Below, one piece after another: positions 12,368 to 24,435 of a DNA stretch of 64,000 nucleotides. The notes under the pieces are model-generated. The model was not told where the DNA came from, did no database searches, and saw only the letters and a list, made by a program, of their open reading frames with translations. Where the stretch lies: the NCBI GenBank assembly GCA_012934845.2, contig WNNJ02001418.1, positions 62,001 to 126,000 on the forward strand, in the 5' to 3' direction. A program made the position numbers and the translations under genes. This stretch comes from Pomphorhynchus laevis. Taxonomy: Eukaryota; Acanthocephala; Palaeacanthocephala; Echinorhynchida; Pomphorhynchidae. The first letter of the stretch is position 1. Each line of letters begins with the position of its first letter.

Positions 12368-12401
12368 GAGGTAGGCATCCCACTCCAGCTGTCGTAACAC
12401 A

Positions 12402-14861
12402 ATGCAAAGTAGTCAAGAGCCTTTTTCACTGAATATACTTCAGTGGAATTCGGGAGGTGCTTCTGCCCTTAGCCTTCTATCTGGTAGAGATGCGGATGTT
12501 ATAGTCCTTCAGGAGACGCGGTCTATCCGTATCCCCCAGGACATTACTCGATTTATCCCCAAGCATATTTACACCCACTTCACTCCGTACATAACCCCTC
12601 CTCACGCCTCTTCATCTCAAGGTCTTTTAACCCTAGTTAAATGCTCCTTAAGATCATCCCTTCTTTTAAACTATTCTTGTCCAGCCCTGTCTTGTTTAGC
12701 TGTTTCACTTTGTAAGAATGGTAAACGTATCAGCATAGCCAATATCTATATTAGGCCAGGGGAAATTCACAAGAACCGTGATCTCCTGGACCGTATCTTG
12801 GGTAGTGGCTATGACATGTTACTCGGTGACTTCAACGACAGAACTGGTCGTTGGATTAATGCAGCACTCCGCAGAGCCAGGAACGATTACCTTATTCACA
12901 AACCACCGTCCCCAACTTTTCATTGCTCAACAACTAATTCTCTCCTCGACATATTACTGCTTCATAAGATGTGGTTGTTGAAACCCATCTGTACTGAGCA
13001 GTCGCGCCAAAAACAGACCATCTCTCATGACCTAATTCGTTGGCGGATAGAGGAAGATACGTTGCTTAGAAGGAGGTTTCACTTTGATCCCATCAGAGTG
13101 GCTTTCTTTCAGGCGGCTATCCAACTCTTCCCCAGAATTGGTAATGAGAATTTGACCGAATTTAATTCCTTCCTCTCCTCGCAAGCTACCGCGTTTCTTT
13201 CGACTACCTATAAAGGTCATATTTACAATCCCACTCCAACAAAACTCAAGGTTTTGGCTAAAATGCTACGTCTTCCCAATGTCTCTGTTTCCGCCAGGCA
13301 GGCCATCTCGAATGAATACTGGAGCACTAGATATAGGTTCCAGCTGAGCAGGGATAAGGCGAACATCGCTCACCTTAACCCTTCTCAGTCTTCCTTCTGG
13401 AAGATATTCAAGAAGGAGAAGTTTGTCTGTTGGAAGGATAGAGCTTTGGGTTGGATTGGTAGTATAGGCCTTGATAATGTTTTGAAGGAGTCACTATCCC
13501 TACATAATTATGGAGCCACTCAATCTCCCCAACCAATCCCGCCTTGGGGTGACTTCAGGAGCAGGGACTTATCTGTTACAGATATCCTTAACTCCTGGGG
13601 GCCACTTCCGGGCACCTCTAAATCCGTCGCTCCACTATCTTCTCGAGTCTGTCAGCTTTTGACAGCCGATCAAAGAAGAGAAGTGGCCGTCACAATGCTT
13701 TTAGCCTCACCATCCGATGTAGCCGGCATCAATATTAGTCGTAGAATTTTCTTACCAAAGCATAGTCCGGTTTCATGTCCCAAAGATCTGCGTCCCATTT
13801 CGATTCAAAACTCCCTCATCTCCATCTACGAAAAAGCGCTTGCGCGTAGAATCCGCGACCATTTAAGTAGGCGTAATTTGATCCCACCGAGTTTTCACGG
13901 GTTTGTCAAGGGACGCTCGGTTCATTCAGCAATAGGTGAAGTGCATCAGTTTTGTAGGGATAATAGCCATCAACTAGCTGTGGCTGTTTTCCTTGACTTT
14001 TCTGCTGCATTTGACCGCATTTCCATTCCCTTTGTTATCTCCTCTCTCAGGTCCCTCGGGTTGCCTGCGAGAATTGTTAACAGGGTGGAGATATTACTGT
14101 TTACCAAGAGGTTCTACTATGAAGACGACCCTGATGCGTGTCAGTTCTACCCTATTACAGGTGTGCCCCAAGGATCCCCACTTTCTCCTATCTTATTTCT
14201 TGCTGCCTCCATTGTACTATTCAAGAATTTTAAACGTGATCAACATCTAGTGGTATACGCTGATGATACCACGGCCCTGTTCTCTGGACGCAGGTGCAAA
14301 GATGTCGCTTCGGACATCAGCCGTTTCTTTTTAAGATTAACAGACCAGCTGACCCTATCCAATCTTATTTTAAATTCATCCAAATCGCAGGTAGTTGTCT
14401 TTCATGGCACCCCTGCGACAAAGAAAAAATTAAAGAGACTAGCACTCTCAGCTCTATCTTCTATATTGACTAATCAACCACTCCCTACCTTCACAAGTCG
14501 AGTAAAATACCTGGGGTTCACTGTTACGGTGAACTGGTCGGCGAAAGCTGACCTGGATAGACTTAAACGTATCCTGAAGAAAGCTAGGTGGGCCCTGAAA
14601 CGGGCTCAGCATCTGTCGTTGAATGGGAAAACCCAAGTGCGCCTCTGGGGTACTTGGGCTATCTCGGGATTAGTCTTCTTTTCGAGAGGACGTCCTCCAG
14701 AGCAAAGACTAAGGTTTCTCAAGCTCCTCATCTCGCGATTACCGCGCATAGTCCGCCTAGATTGGATTCTTCGGGGGGTGATAGACCCCGGGTGGTTCAG
14801 TCGAAGAGCGGCGTGTTGGATGTGCTGGAGGGCTCAGATCCCGCTGGACCTGAGGCCGTGA
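12402..14861 (+). CDS. LINE J1 ORF2, AP endonuclease and reverse transcriptase, 819 residues
   Basis: Uninterrupted frame. The N-terminal APE-type endonuclease shows NILQWNSGGA, VIVLQETRS, ANIYIRPGE, LLGDFNDRTG and SHDLIRW. The reverse transcriptase shows LRPISIQNSLISIYEKAL, HGFVKGRSVHSAI, VFLDFSAAFDRIS, GVPQGSPLSPILF, the YADD catalytic box at 14256-14267, LNSSKSQVV and VKYLGFTV. No RNase H domain is visible. The start Met is supported because J2 has the same Met and the same FSLNILQWNSGG following. The protein nicks DNA and copies element RNA at the nick. It is one of the few transposon genes in the window with no visible break, and an actively copying source cannot be excluded. Confidence 0.85.
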   Translation: MQSSQEPFSLNILQWNSGGASALSLLSGRDADVIVLQETRSIRIPQDITRFIPKHIYTHFTPYITPPHASSSQGLLTLVKCSLRSSLLLNYSCPALSCLAVSLCKNGKRISIANIYIRPGEIHKNRDLLDRILGSGYDMLLGDFNDRTGRWINAALRRARNDYLIHKPPSPTFHCSTTNSLLDILLLHKMWLLKPICTEQSRQKQTISHDLIRWRIEEDTLLRRRFHFDPIRVAFFQAAIQLFPRIGNENLTEFNSFLSSQATAFLSTTYKGHIYNPTPTKLKVLAKMLRLPNVSVSARQAISNEYWSTRYRFQLSRDKANIAHLNPSQSSFWKIFKKEKFVCWKDRALGWIGSIGLDNVLKESLSLHNYGATQSPQPIPPWGDFRSRDLSVTDILNSWGPLPGTSKSVAPLSSRVCQLLTADQRREVAVTMLLASPSDVAGINISRRIFLPKHSPVSCPKDLRPISIQNSLISIYEKALARRIRDHLSRRNLIPPSFHGFVKGRSVHSAIGEVHQFCRDNSHQLAVAVFLDFSAAFDRISIPFVISSLRSLGLPARIVNRVEILLFTKRFYYEDDPDACQFYPITGVPQGSPLSPILFLAASIVLFKNFKRDQHLVVYADDTTALFSGRRCKDVASDISRFFLRLTDQLTLSNLILNSSKSQVVVFHGTPATKKKLKRLALSALSSILTNQPLPTFTSRVKYLGFTVTVNWSAKADLDRLKRILKKARWALKRAQHLSLNGKTQVRLWGTWAISGLVFFSRGRPPEQRLRFLKLLISRLPRIVRLDWILRGVIDPGWFSRRAACWMCWRAQIPLDLRP

Positions 14862-15250
14862 CATCATTATGAAGACTAAATGCTATTATGAATTGTCTTA
14901 TTTGAACTGCATTTGTTTTTTTTTTTCTAATGTCTCTTTTCGTTATTTTTTAGTGGTTGTTAGTTATTTAAGAAATTCCTTATTATTATTAGAAACACAC
15001 CGACATTATTTCTTATTGAACAGTTATTATTGTTTTTTGTTTTGACGAAACATAGCCAAAGAAGATGCAAGGATCTCTAAGACATCGACTGCATAAGTTG
15101 TTCTCAAAATTCAACCTACTCTTTCTTTTCAACTTATATTTACAAAATGTGGTTTTACCATTTTTATGGCTATTTTAGGCATGATCCCTCTCCTTGATGG
15201 TTCGTTTTACCATCAAGATAGAAAAAAAATTGCAGTTTTTTTTGCTAAAA

Positions 15251-16377
15251 ATGGAAAACGTTGTCGGTGGTTCAAAGCAATCAACTGTTATGGTAAATTC
15301 CTGCTGTTTTCTAGGAAATGGTGGTAAAGATTTGGTAAGATCTTCAATTTCTCAGTCTACTGACAAGGTTGGTACTGTTTGTGTTTCTTTGGATGTGGAG
15401 GTACTTCCTCCCATCCCTAAAGCAAAAAATCTAGTTATAATCAGACTGCTTCAACCGATTGAGAAGCATAAGATATTCTCAACTTTTCTACGAAAGCATG
15501 TTGATTTACATCCATAAATAATAATTTTTAATTCTGTTAGAATTTTTGACACAAGTGTTAAAGTATCCTTCGCTACGTGTGATCTCGCCTCAGACTACCT
15601 GGACTTTTTTAAGAATAATTATACAAAAATTCCTACGATTGAATCTAAACCTATTTTGGCGATTCTCAAGATTTCCAATTTCCCTCCTCATTTGGAGGAG
15701 GCTGACATTAACCTTCTAAAATCCTCGCTCAAAATGTCTTCGGTCAGGCCTGTCAAGAATAAAGATGGTCGAACAATCCCTATCGCCTTTGCGACTGTGG
15801 AGTCTGGTCAAGCTCAATTGCTTGCTCTTTCCGGAATTAATCCCTTTTTGGGTTCCAACCTAGTTTTCACGACAATTGAAGATGATCAGTGGACTTATCC
15901 ACATTGTAACACGTGTCATTTTTGGGGGCACTGGTCTTCTACATGTCATAGTCCTCAATGTTGTGGAGTCTGCTCAAAGGCAGATTGTCCATTCCTAATT
16001 AAAGGGGAGAGATGTAGCTCTTCTCTCTTTTGTAACAATTGGCATGGGGACCATCCGACCTGGTCCCGGAAATGCTTAAAATTAAAAAATATCGGCTGGA
16101 CCACCTTGGTCCAGGTTCAGCACCTAGTACTCATGGGAAGTTTTCTTCTATTATAGCCGGTCAGGGGAATTCGTTGCCGAAGAACTTGGAATCTAATTCC
16201 AGGATGTCCAATGAGGACATTATCCATCTCCTAGAACAAAATAAGAGGGATATTATGGAGCAGATGACATCTTTATGGTCTAATTTATGTCTATCCTTCT
16301 ACCCATCTCAAGTTCCGGTTCAGCCTGTTCCAGAGTCTAAGATGAGGGGAGCGTCGGCCGACGTAGTCCCCCTTTAA
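15251..16377 (+). pseudogene. LINE J2 ORF1, broken
   Basis: One frame runs from Met at 15251 to about 16156 with a stop at 15515-15517. The rest continues in another frame (16039-16377), so there is also a frameshift near 16080. It retains KNLVIIRLLQPIEKHKIF, KISNFPPHLEEADI, and zinc-knuckle cysteines in CNTCHFWGHWSSTC and CCGVCSKADC. It aligns with ORF1 of J1 along its length. Confidence 0.75.
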
Positions 16378-16545
16378 AGATTGGTAAGATGCTGAAGAAT
16401 AAGCAGCGCAGATCTCGAGTGGAAAATGAAGATATTGCCCGCGGGGAAGTGCCCGCTCCAGACTTTGCTTGTGCCAGAGGGGGTGACCCCTCTGTTCCTG
16501 GTGTTGTCTAGGGCGTGGTAATCCCGGTATAGCCGAACTAATACA

Positions 16546-18945
16546 ATGTTGAGTAGCGGTGAGCCTTTTTCACTTAATATTCTTCAGTGGAATTCGGGAG
16601 GAGCTTCTGCCCTCAGGCTTCTCTCTGGCCGAGATGCAGATGTTATAGTCCTTCAGGAGACGCGGTCTATCCGTTAACCCCAGGACATTACTCGACTTAT
16701 CCCAAGGCACATTTATTCCCACTTTACTCCGTACATTACCCCTCCTCACTCCTCTTCTTCTCAAGGACTCTTGACCTTAGTTAAATGCTCCCTAAGGTCT
16801 TCCCTCCTTTTAAACTACTCTTGTCCTGCCCTTTATTGTTTAGTAATTTCTCTCTGTAAGAACGGTAAACGCTTCAGTCTAGCCAATGTCTACATTGATC
16901 CAGGGGAGATTCACAAGAACCGTGACCTCCTGGATTGGATTATTGATAGCGTCTACAACATGGTGCTTGGTAATTTCAATGACAGAACTGGTCGTTGGAT
17001 TAATGCTGCACTCCGCAGGGCTAGGAACCGGTACTTCATTCATAAGCCACCTTCCCCTACCTTTCATTGCTCAACAACAATCTCTCTACTCGACCTTCTA
17101 CTGCTTCACGAGAGATGGTTGTTAAAATCCCACTGTACTGAACAGTCGAGGCTACATCTGTCCACATATCATGACCTAATTCGTTGGCGGATTGAGGCTG
17201 ACACGCTGCTTCGGAGGAGATTCCACTTTGATCAAATCAGAGTGGCGCTCTTGCAGGCAGCTGTTCGGCTCTTTCCGAATTGGGAAAGAGAGTTTAACTG
17301 CATTTAACTCCTACTTCTTCTCGCAAGCTACCGGGATTTTATCGACTACTTACAAAGGTCGCATTTTCAATCCCACTCCAACAAATCTCAAGACCCTTGC
17401 ACATTTGCTTCATTCACCCAATCTCTCTGCTTCTGCCCGTCAATCTCTCTTGAAAGAATACTGGATCACTAGATATAGGTTCCAGCTGGGTAAGGATAGG
17501 ATTAACATTGCTTTCCTTAATCCGGCCCGGTCTGCCTTCTTGAAGATAGTCAAGAAAGAGAGATTTGTCTGTGGGAAGGAGATGGCATCTGGTTGGATCT
17601 GTAATATTGGTCTTGTTAAAGTTTTGGAGGAGTCACTAGTTCTACAAAATTATGGAGCCACGCAATTACCGCAATTAATCCCGCCTTGGGGAGACTTCAG
17701 GAGTAGGGATCTCTCAGTTCCTGAGATCCTTGATGCCTGGGGGCCTCTTCCGGGCACCTCCAAGACCAACGCCATACTCTCTTCCGGGTCGGTCAGCTTT
17801 TGACAGCCGATCAAAGGAGAGAAGTGGCCGTCACTATGCTTTTAGCTTCGCAATCTGATGTAGCTGGCATCAATATTAGTAAGAGAATTTTTATACATAA
17901 GAGAAATCCGGTTCGCTCTCCAAAAGACCTGCGGCCCATCTCGATTCAAAATTCCCTAGTTTCGATCTACGAAAAAGCGCTTGTGCGTCGAATCTGCGAC
18001 CATCTGAGTAAGCATAACTTAATCCCACCTGGTTTCCAAGGGTTTGTCAAGGGTCGCTCGGTCCATTCAGCAGTAGGTGAAGTGCAGCAGTTCTGTCTGG
18101 AGAATAATCATCAACTCGTTGTAGCTGTTTTCCTTGATTTTTCTGCTGCTTTTGACCGCATATCCATTCCCTTTGTTATCTCTTCTCTCAGGTTCATCGG
18201 GTTGCCTGCGAGGATTGTTAACAGGGTGGAGATACTGTTGTACACCAAGCGTTTCTGATGCACGTCAGTTCTACCCTATTACAGGCGTGCCTCATGGCTC
18301 ACCTCTTTCTCCTATCTTGTTTCTTGCTGCTTCCATTCAACTTTTCAAAATATTTAAACGTCAAAAATGTCTTGTGGTTTACGCTGATGACACCACAGCC
18401 CTGTTTTTGGGACGTAGGTGCATAGACGTAGTCTCTGATTTCAGCCGTTTCCTTTTAAGATTAGAAGACCAGTTACCCCAATCCAATCTTGTTTTAAACT
18501 CCTCCAAATCGCAGGTGGTTGTCTTTTATGGCTCCACGGCGACGAAGAAAAAGCTTAAGAGACTAGCACTCTCTACACTCTCCTCCACTTTGCATAATCA
18601 ACCACTCATTATCTTCTCTAGTCGAGTAAGATACATGGGGTTCACTGTAACCGTGAGCTGAACTCAGGTATGCCTCTGGGGTACCTGAGCTATCTCGGGA
18701 TTAGTCTTCTTTTTTAGAGGACGTCCCCCTGAGCAAAGACTAAGGTTTTTGAAGCTGCTCGTCTCCCGTCTGCCCAGAATAGTCTGCATTCGGGGAGTGG
18801 AATAGTCCGGTTGTCTGCCCAGAATAGTCCAGTTGGCTCGTTCGGGGAGTGGTAGACCCCGGGTGGTTAAGTCGTAAGGCGGCGTGTTGGATCGGTTGGA
18901 GGGTACAGATTCCCCCGGATCTGATTATGGTGTGAGAAGACTTAG
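16546..18945 (+). pseudogene. LINE J2 ORF2, broken endonuclease-reverse transcriptase
   Basis: Same start context as J1. There is an in-frame stop after ETRSIR near 16675 and frameshifts near 17290, 17800 and 18250. A deletion of roughly 100 bp at about 18660 joins VTVS to TQVCLWGT, removing the segment that in J1 reads WSAKADLDRL and onward. Endonuclease motifs (ANVYIDPGE, LGNFNDRTG) and RT motifs (FLDFSAAFDRIS, YADDTTALF at about 18382-18408) remain readable. Confidence 0.8.
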
Positions 18946-19150
18946 ACAGTGAGAGATCAAAATTAAGATCAATGTTCGTTTGACCAAACCTGTGTCTAGT
19001 TTTTCTGTCTTTTTATTTATCTCGTGTTTGTTTATTTATTAAAACAAATTAGATAGAAACACACCGCCATTATTTCTTATTGAATAGTTATTATTATGTG
19101 CTTTTTGTTTTGACTAAACGTAGCTAAAGAAGATGCGAGGATCATCTAAA

Positions 19151-19620
19151 AAAACATATTTATTTTTACGTGGCAAATGCATATCGACACACGCTTCCGT
19201 GATTACGAAAACAAAACAAATTTAAATCATGTGTCGAGAAGGTGGGTACAGAGGCGGTATTCACCAGCTTACTAAGGTTACTGAATAATTAATAAATAAT
19301 TCCATTAAAAAATTATTCTTACAAGGCTTAGCCATAAGGCTATTTTGCCTGACCACAGTTTAAAAAAAATAAAAAATAAGAAATGAAGAAAAAGAAGTCA
19401 ACAAGACAAAAAAAAACAAATCACTGCAAATATGTCCATAAATCGGTTCTCGTCTTCTTGATAATCCATGTCTTTATTAATTTTTTGAACAAATGCAGAC
19501 TCCGGGCGGAAGCGATTTCCTCAGGCAGAGAATTCCAAATATTAAGTACCCTGTGCGACAGTCTCCAGCATTTTTAATACCTACCATGCCTTGTTTAGAT
19601 TTCTTTTTTGAAAAGAAATC
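19151..19620 (-). mobile_element. LINE 3' end fragment and shared tail repeat
   Basis: The minus strand at about 19580-19440 reads LNIWNSLPEEIASARSLHLF, the usual C-terminal signature of several LINE clades (NxWNSLPxxI). The segment 19170-19250 (with CACACGCTTCCGTGATTACGA-like and ATCATGTGTCGAGAAGGTGGG-like words) recurs at 46664-46750, showing a separate dispersed repeat. The region 19620-19955 is AT-rich with nothing identifiable. Confidence 0.5.
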
Positions 19621-19957
19621 GCTTGTACGTTGTCCATACAAAAATAGTAAAATTATATTTTCTTTTTAAAAATCACGTGTTTCTGTCTAGAAAACGTCCT
19701 CTTTGTTATATCGTTATATAAACATCTATTAGCACACATCTTTAATATTTAATTTTTATCGAATAAGACTATTTTGATTAATGATGGCTTAAATAGCCAC
19801 AAATTATTGTTAAAAAATGATTTCGATTCATTTATCAAATTGAGAATATTATAGCAGAAAAATTTTAATTTTGTATTTCGGTAGCTACTACTAGCATAAC
19901 TAGGAAAACACAACACAATTTGTTCATATAATAGTGCTTTTAAAAACAATTTTCTAA

Positions 19958-21965
19958 ACAAATTGTTTACGAAAGAATTTTAATACAATTTTTTTAATTA
20001 ACACGAACAGGAAAGTATAAACCTGTATTCTTTTTTTACAACCTTCGTCGGGAAGCTTAACCTTGAATGTGTCCACCACAGACGCCTAGCCCCCAATGGG
20101 CGTTTCGACCTTAGTCTACCCATCACTACAGAATGGTATCATCAATGCAGCCCTGTAGCTACACAACTTCGACAATACTAACTCCTCAGTAAACCTCTGA
20201 ATGGAAGTCACTATAAGCGCACGCTCCTCCACCGATTACCAGCCTTACATCTGGTATGGTTTGCGTAAGCAGTGGCTTCACAGGACGGCACTGTGCTGTC
20301 GTTCCTTCCTTTATCAGCTTACTAAAGTTGCTGAACAGGCAACACACTGGTATTCAGCTGAGGTACAATGCACTAGCAAAAGCTCTCTAGCTACAAAGCA
20401 CGAGCAAAGCTCTAGCGCAGATGCTATGATTCCTCACTCCACATATAGTGGTTATATGAATTGAAACTACTGGTGACGTTATATTAATAAGAAAGAATTT
20501 CAACACAACTTTTAAATTAACACGAACAGGAAACTATAAACCTGTATTCTTTTCCTACAACCTTCGTCGGGAAGCTTAACCCGGAATGTGCCTACCACAG
20601 ACGCCTATATCTATTAACGATTTACCATATTTCCCATATTTACCATATTTCTATATACTTAGTAAATCGTATACTTTTAGCTATTTTAATTACTTTCACT
20701 CACAGCAAGCCACAGTAATTCTATCACTACCTATAAAGGTCTCTTAATTAATCCTACTCCAAGAAGAATTAAAATTCCAGAATCCTTCTGACTTTGTCAA
20801 AATTGTTTACGAAAGACTTTTAATACAACTTTTTTTAATTAACACGATCAGGAAAGTATAAACCTGCATGCTTGTTTTACAACCTTCGTCGGGAAGCTTA
20901 ACCCGGAATGCGCATACCACAGACACCTAACCTTCAATGAGGCGTTTCGACCTTAGTCTACTCATCACTACAGTGTGGTTTCATCAGTGTGGCCCTGTAG
21001 CTACACGACTTCGACAGAACTTAATCATCAGTAAACCTCTGAAAGGAATTCACTAAGCTCACGCTCCTCCACCGGTGACCAGCCTTACATCTAGTAAGGT
21101 TTGCTAAAGCAGTGGCTTCACGGGACAGCACGTGTGCTATCACTAATTCCTTCATCACCATATTGAGGTTGCTGTACAAGCAACACACTGATATTCAGCT
21201 GAGGTACAATGCACTAGCAAAAGCTCTCTAGCTACAAAGCACGAGCAAAGCTCTAGCGCAGATGCTATGATTCGTCACTCCACATATAGTGGTTATATGA
21301 ATTGTAACTACTGTTGACGTTGTATTAATAAGAAAGAATTTCAATACAACTTTAAAATTAACACAAACAGGAAACTATAAACCTGTATTCTTTTCTTACA
21401 ACCTTCGTCGGGAAGCTTAACCCGGAATGTGCCTACCACAGACGCCTATTTCTATTAACGATTTACCATATTTCCCATATTTCCCATATTTCTATATACT
21501 TAGTAAATCGTATACTTTTAGCTATTTTAATTACTTTCACTCACAGCAAGCCACATTAATTCTATCACTACCTATAAAGGTCTCTTAATTAATCCTACTC
21601 CAAGAAGAATTAAAATTCCAGAATCCTTCTGACTTTGTCAAAATTGTTTTCGAAAGACTTTTAATACAACTTTTTTTAATTAACACGATCTGGAAACTAT
21701 AAACCTGTATTCTTTTCTTACAACCTTCGTCGGGAAGCTTAACCCGGAATGTGCCTCCCACAGACGCCTATTTCTATTTGTCGATTTCCCATATTTCCCA
21801 TATTTCTATATACTTAGTAAATCGTATACTTTTAGCTATTTTAATTACTTTCACTCACAGCAAGCCACATTAATTCTATCACTACCTATAAAGGTCTCTT
21901 AATTAATCCTACTCCAAGAAGAATTAAAATTCTAGGTAAGTAATTACTTCCAGAATCCTTCTGAC
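19958..21965 (+). repeat. Higher-order tandem repeat, units of 519 and 322 bp
   Basis: The word ACACGAACAGGAAAGTATAA or a close variant starts units at 20001, 20520, 20842, 21361 and 21683, giving spacings of 519, 322, 519 and 322. The array is therefore (A519 B322) twice plus one further B-type unit. All units share CAACCTTCGTCGGGAAGCTTAA. A units carry a block with AAAGCTCTCTAGCTACAAAGC. B units carry TTTACCATATTTCCCATATT and a piece translating to TTYKGLLINPTPRR, which matches TTYKGHIYNPTP in ORF2 of LINE J1. No gene is present. Confidence 0.85.
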
Positions 21966-22110
21966 TTTGTCAGCGAATACTAACCGAACAAAATTAACAA
22001 TTGGGTTAATGAAATTATCGGCATAGCCAAAAACTATTTAATACATATACCACTGTTTCCCATTTTTCATTGCGCGACATCTCATTGTTATATTAACTAA
22101 CTGTACTGTT
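21966..22110 (+). mobile_element. Small decayed fragment of the J-type LINE endonuclease
   Basis: The plus strand near 22025-22100 translates to AKNYLIHIPLFPIFHCATSH, which aligns with ARNDYLIHKPPSPTFHCSTT in the endonuclease domain of LINE J1. It directly follows the tandem array, supporting the idea that the array formed around a copy of this LINE. Confidence 0.6.
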
Positions 22111-23689
22111 GAATATACTTACTAATCGTCGTTAAGGATCAACGAAACGGTAATATCCATCACTGAATGTAAGGTCCTCCTCATACAACAAGTAATCAAT
22201 AGTAACTAGATTGTAAGGTATGTGCTTGAGTCTTTGTGATTCCTAGCTTTTGTGATGATGACTTTTGTGATGATATTACAATTTTGTAATTTTTATATAC
22301 AACACTCAGTATCTGTCGATTGAAGCATCATGTTGTAGTTATTCTGCAGTCGCTTGAATAACAGATCACATATTTACATTCTTGTACCGGTCAATTTTAC
22401 AGATAACTGCCTGAAATAAATTTTATAAATAAATTTACAAAAATTTATTTGTTTGTTAGTATTATTAGATCAAATACTATATTTGTGTTTAAATTAGATC
22501 ATCAATTCTGGCATAGGATATATTTTGTGTGAATATATCAATAAAAGACTTTTTTTTATCATAATTATATATTTTAAAAAGATATTGTTTTTAATTAAAA
22601 TTATAACATAAAATATAATGCATAATATTATAAAACACAAGGTATTTTACGTGAGTAAATAACATGTCTAGGAAATTAATTCATTAGCACTAGAATAAAA
22701 ACTAACAAATAAAAACAAAATAATTTTTAATTATTATATTTTTAAAAATATAAATTTTATTCCAAACTAGAATTGAAATTAAAGTAAATTATGAGCGAAA
22801 AGTTTCGATTCGAAAAATTTCGAATCGTTTATTAATCGAAACTATTTATTTCGTTTCAGCTGTTTTGATTTATTTATCACAATATTTTGTGGAACTTGTT
22901 AATTTAGATAAATTTAAAATTAATCGCTCATAAAATGTTGAGTTTCTATATAATTGATTTTCTCTAATGTCCATATATCACAAATAACTACTAAAATATG
23001 ATAGATTTCGTATAATATGTGTATCTGTCAGCATTTTCCACCTTTAATAAAATTCTTGTAAATTTTCAATCAAATTTAGAATTTATTCTGATTTTTGTTA
23101 ATGACATGCTTTTTGAAACAGCGGTGTCGATATTACATGCTTAATTGTAATGACTAAGTGAAAAAGCAGTTTATTGTTGAAGTTACAATGCTTTCGACAT
23201 CACGTACTCGTATAACTAGCGTAAATACACTAAAGTTTAGCATAAAATCAGCTTATTTACTTGTCTTTCGGTAAGCTTTTAATAGGATTTGATACATCAG
23301 TATAATATAATCAAAAGTATAATATATTTTTGAAATATTACGATTTGATATATTAGTATAATATAATAGGATATGATGCATTGTATATATTTATTAATTA
23401 ATACCCCAAAAAATGATTTTTTTTAATTCTTACTTTATATAAATCTGAATTATATAAAATATCAAGATTTAAATATTTATTATTATTTTAATTTATTGTA
23501 ACTTAATTAGTTCAATTAATTATTTAATTGATTCTTACTAATTTAGAATTAAGAATTAAGTAATTAATTACTTATTAATAAGTAATTAATTCAATTGATT
23601 ATTTAAATAATTAATTTTTAAATAAATTATTACAATCGTTGCAATTGTATATACAATTCAACGAATAATTAATACGTCTAAAGGTAAAC
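22111..23689. other. AT-rich spacer
   Basis: No coding region or known element was seen. A perfect 10-bp inverted repeat (CGATTCGAAA, 2-nt spacer) lies at 22806-22827. The stretch 23390-23640 is almost pure A/T with many TTAATTA words. Confidence 0.6.
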
Positions 23690-23697
23690 CTATCCAT

Positions 23698-23919
23698 GTG
23701 TCGAAATGTTGCGGTTGCAATGGTCCCAACGCCAAATGTCTCAACTGCAAATGCAGGGAGGGCAATAAAGTATGTTTAAACTATGCAGCAGCGTCTTGCT
23801 TGAATCGAACACATACAATAAAAATTAATACAATCGAGCACATACACAAATTGCACGGACATCTACCTTTTTCACAACTTGATCTTATTTCTATTCGGGA
23901 TCGTCTTTACGTTTTGTAA
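23698..23919 (+). pseudogene. Cys-rich (CXC-like) N-terminal piece of R2-like LINE R-A
   Basis: The spacing C-C-x2-C-x5-KC-x2-C-x-C-x6-C and a last Cys before N gives nine cysteines in about 40 residues, resembling the CXC-type zinc cluster found in front of RT in related elements of other invertebrates (recalled, not searched). After it the frame runs into unrelated sequence and stops. The expected stretch between this motif and the RT is not seen here, but a comparable piece exists in copy R-D (46116-45592). Confidence 0.5.
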
Positions 23920-24435
23920 TCAAATGGCGTCTCAATCTGTATCAATTCTTCAAGTGCAAAGCTATAAAATTGTTTGCAGAAATACTATCGCAATTGTATA
24001 CAGATGCTTATTCGAACATCTATGAAAATACCAGGTTCTTTTAAATTCATTGTTATACTTTGCCAACTAGTGTTCTAACGCACTCGGAGTACTGTTTGCA
24101 AAACTCGTAGGGAGAACATAGAACGACGTTTAAAACTGGAAATATGGTTTATTGCTGAAGTTATATTGAGAGGCCGCATATTTACAAAATAAATTCATTA
24201 ATCGATCGAGAGTTTGTCACAATTCGAAAGTGAGCAGGATCGAAAGGTTTTGTTAACTTATACGTTGTGATAAGATAACATCTGAGATGCGGTTTTATCT
24301 GATCTAGACGAGGTAAAGTCGCTCGCGCTTACTGACGATAAAATGGTACTATAGTACATGTGAAGTTAATGCAATTGCATCCATATTCGGTCGTAGCTTA
24401 TCCAGGAAATACTATCGAATCATCCGTTTCCGAGC

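Larger units (their letters stand above)
11000..15085 (+). mobile_element. Jockey/I-type LINE (J1), apparently coding-intact
   Basis: Non-LTR retrotransposon with two open, non-overlapping ORFs (11045 or 11171-12367, and 12402-14861) separated by 34 bp, followed by a 3' UTR of about 220 bp ending AAGAAGATGCAAGGATC near 15085. The 3' end is shared with the next element J2 (19120-19150), which fixes the boundary. There is no long poly-A. The 5' end is not defined by the sequence; it lies somewhere between the CR1-like fragment and ORF1. Local G+C is higher than in the surrounding spacer. Confidence 0.85.
15086..19150 (+). mobile_element. Jockey/I-type LINE (J2), decayed sibling of J1
   Basis: Begins directly after the 3' end of J1 and repeats its whole layout: ORF1 (15251-16377), ORF2 (16546-18945) and a 3' UTR ending AAGAAGATGCGAGGATC. 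The two 3' UTRs share a GAAACACACCG-CATTATTTCTTATTGAA block. Stops, frameshifts and an internal deletion near 18660 show it is inactive. Near 18770-18850 a segment with CTGCCCAGAATAGTC and TTCGGGGAGTGG is duplicated. Confidence 0.8.

Noticed and set aside
19958-21965. CRISPR array
   Set aside because: Repeat units are 519 and 322 bp, almost identical over their length, and the DNA is eukaryotic.
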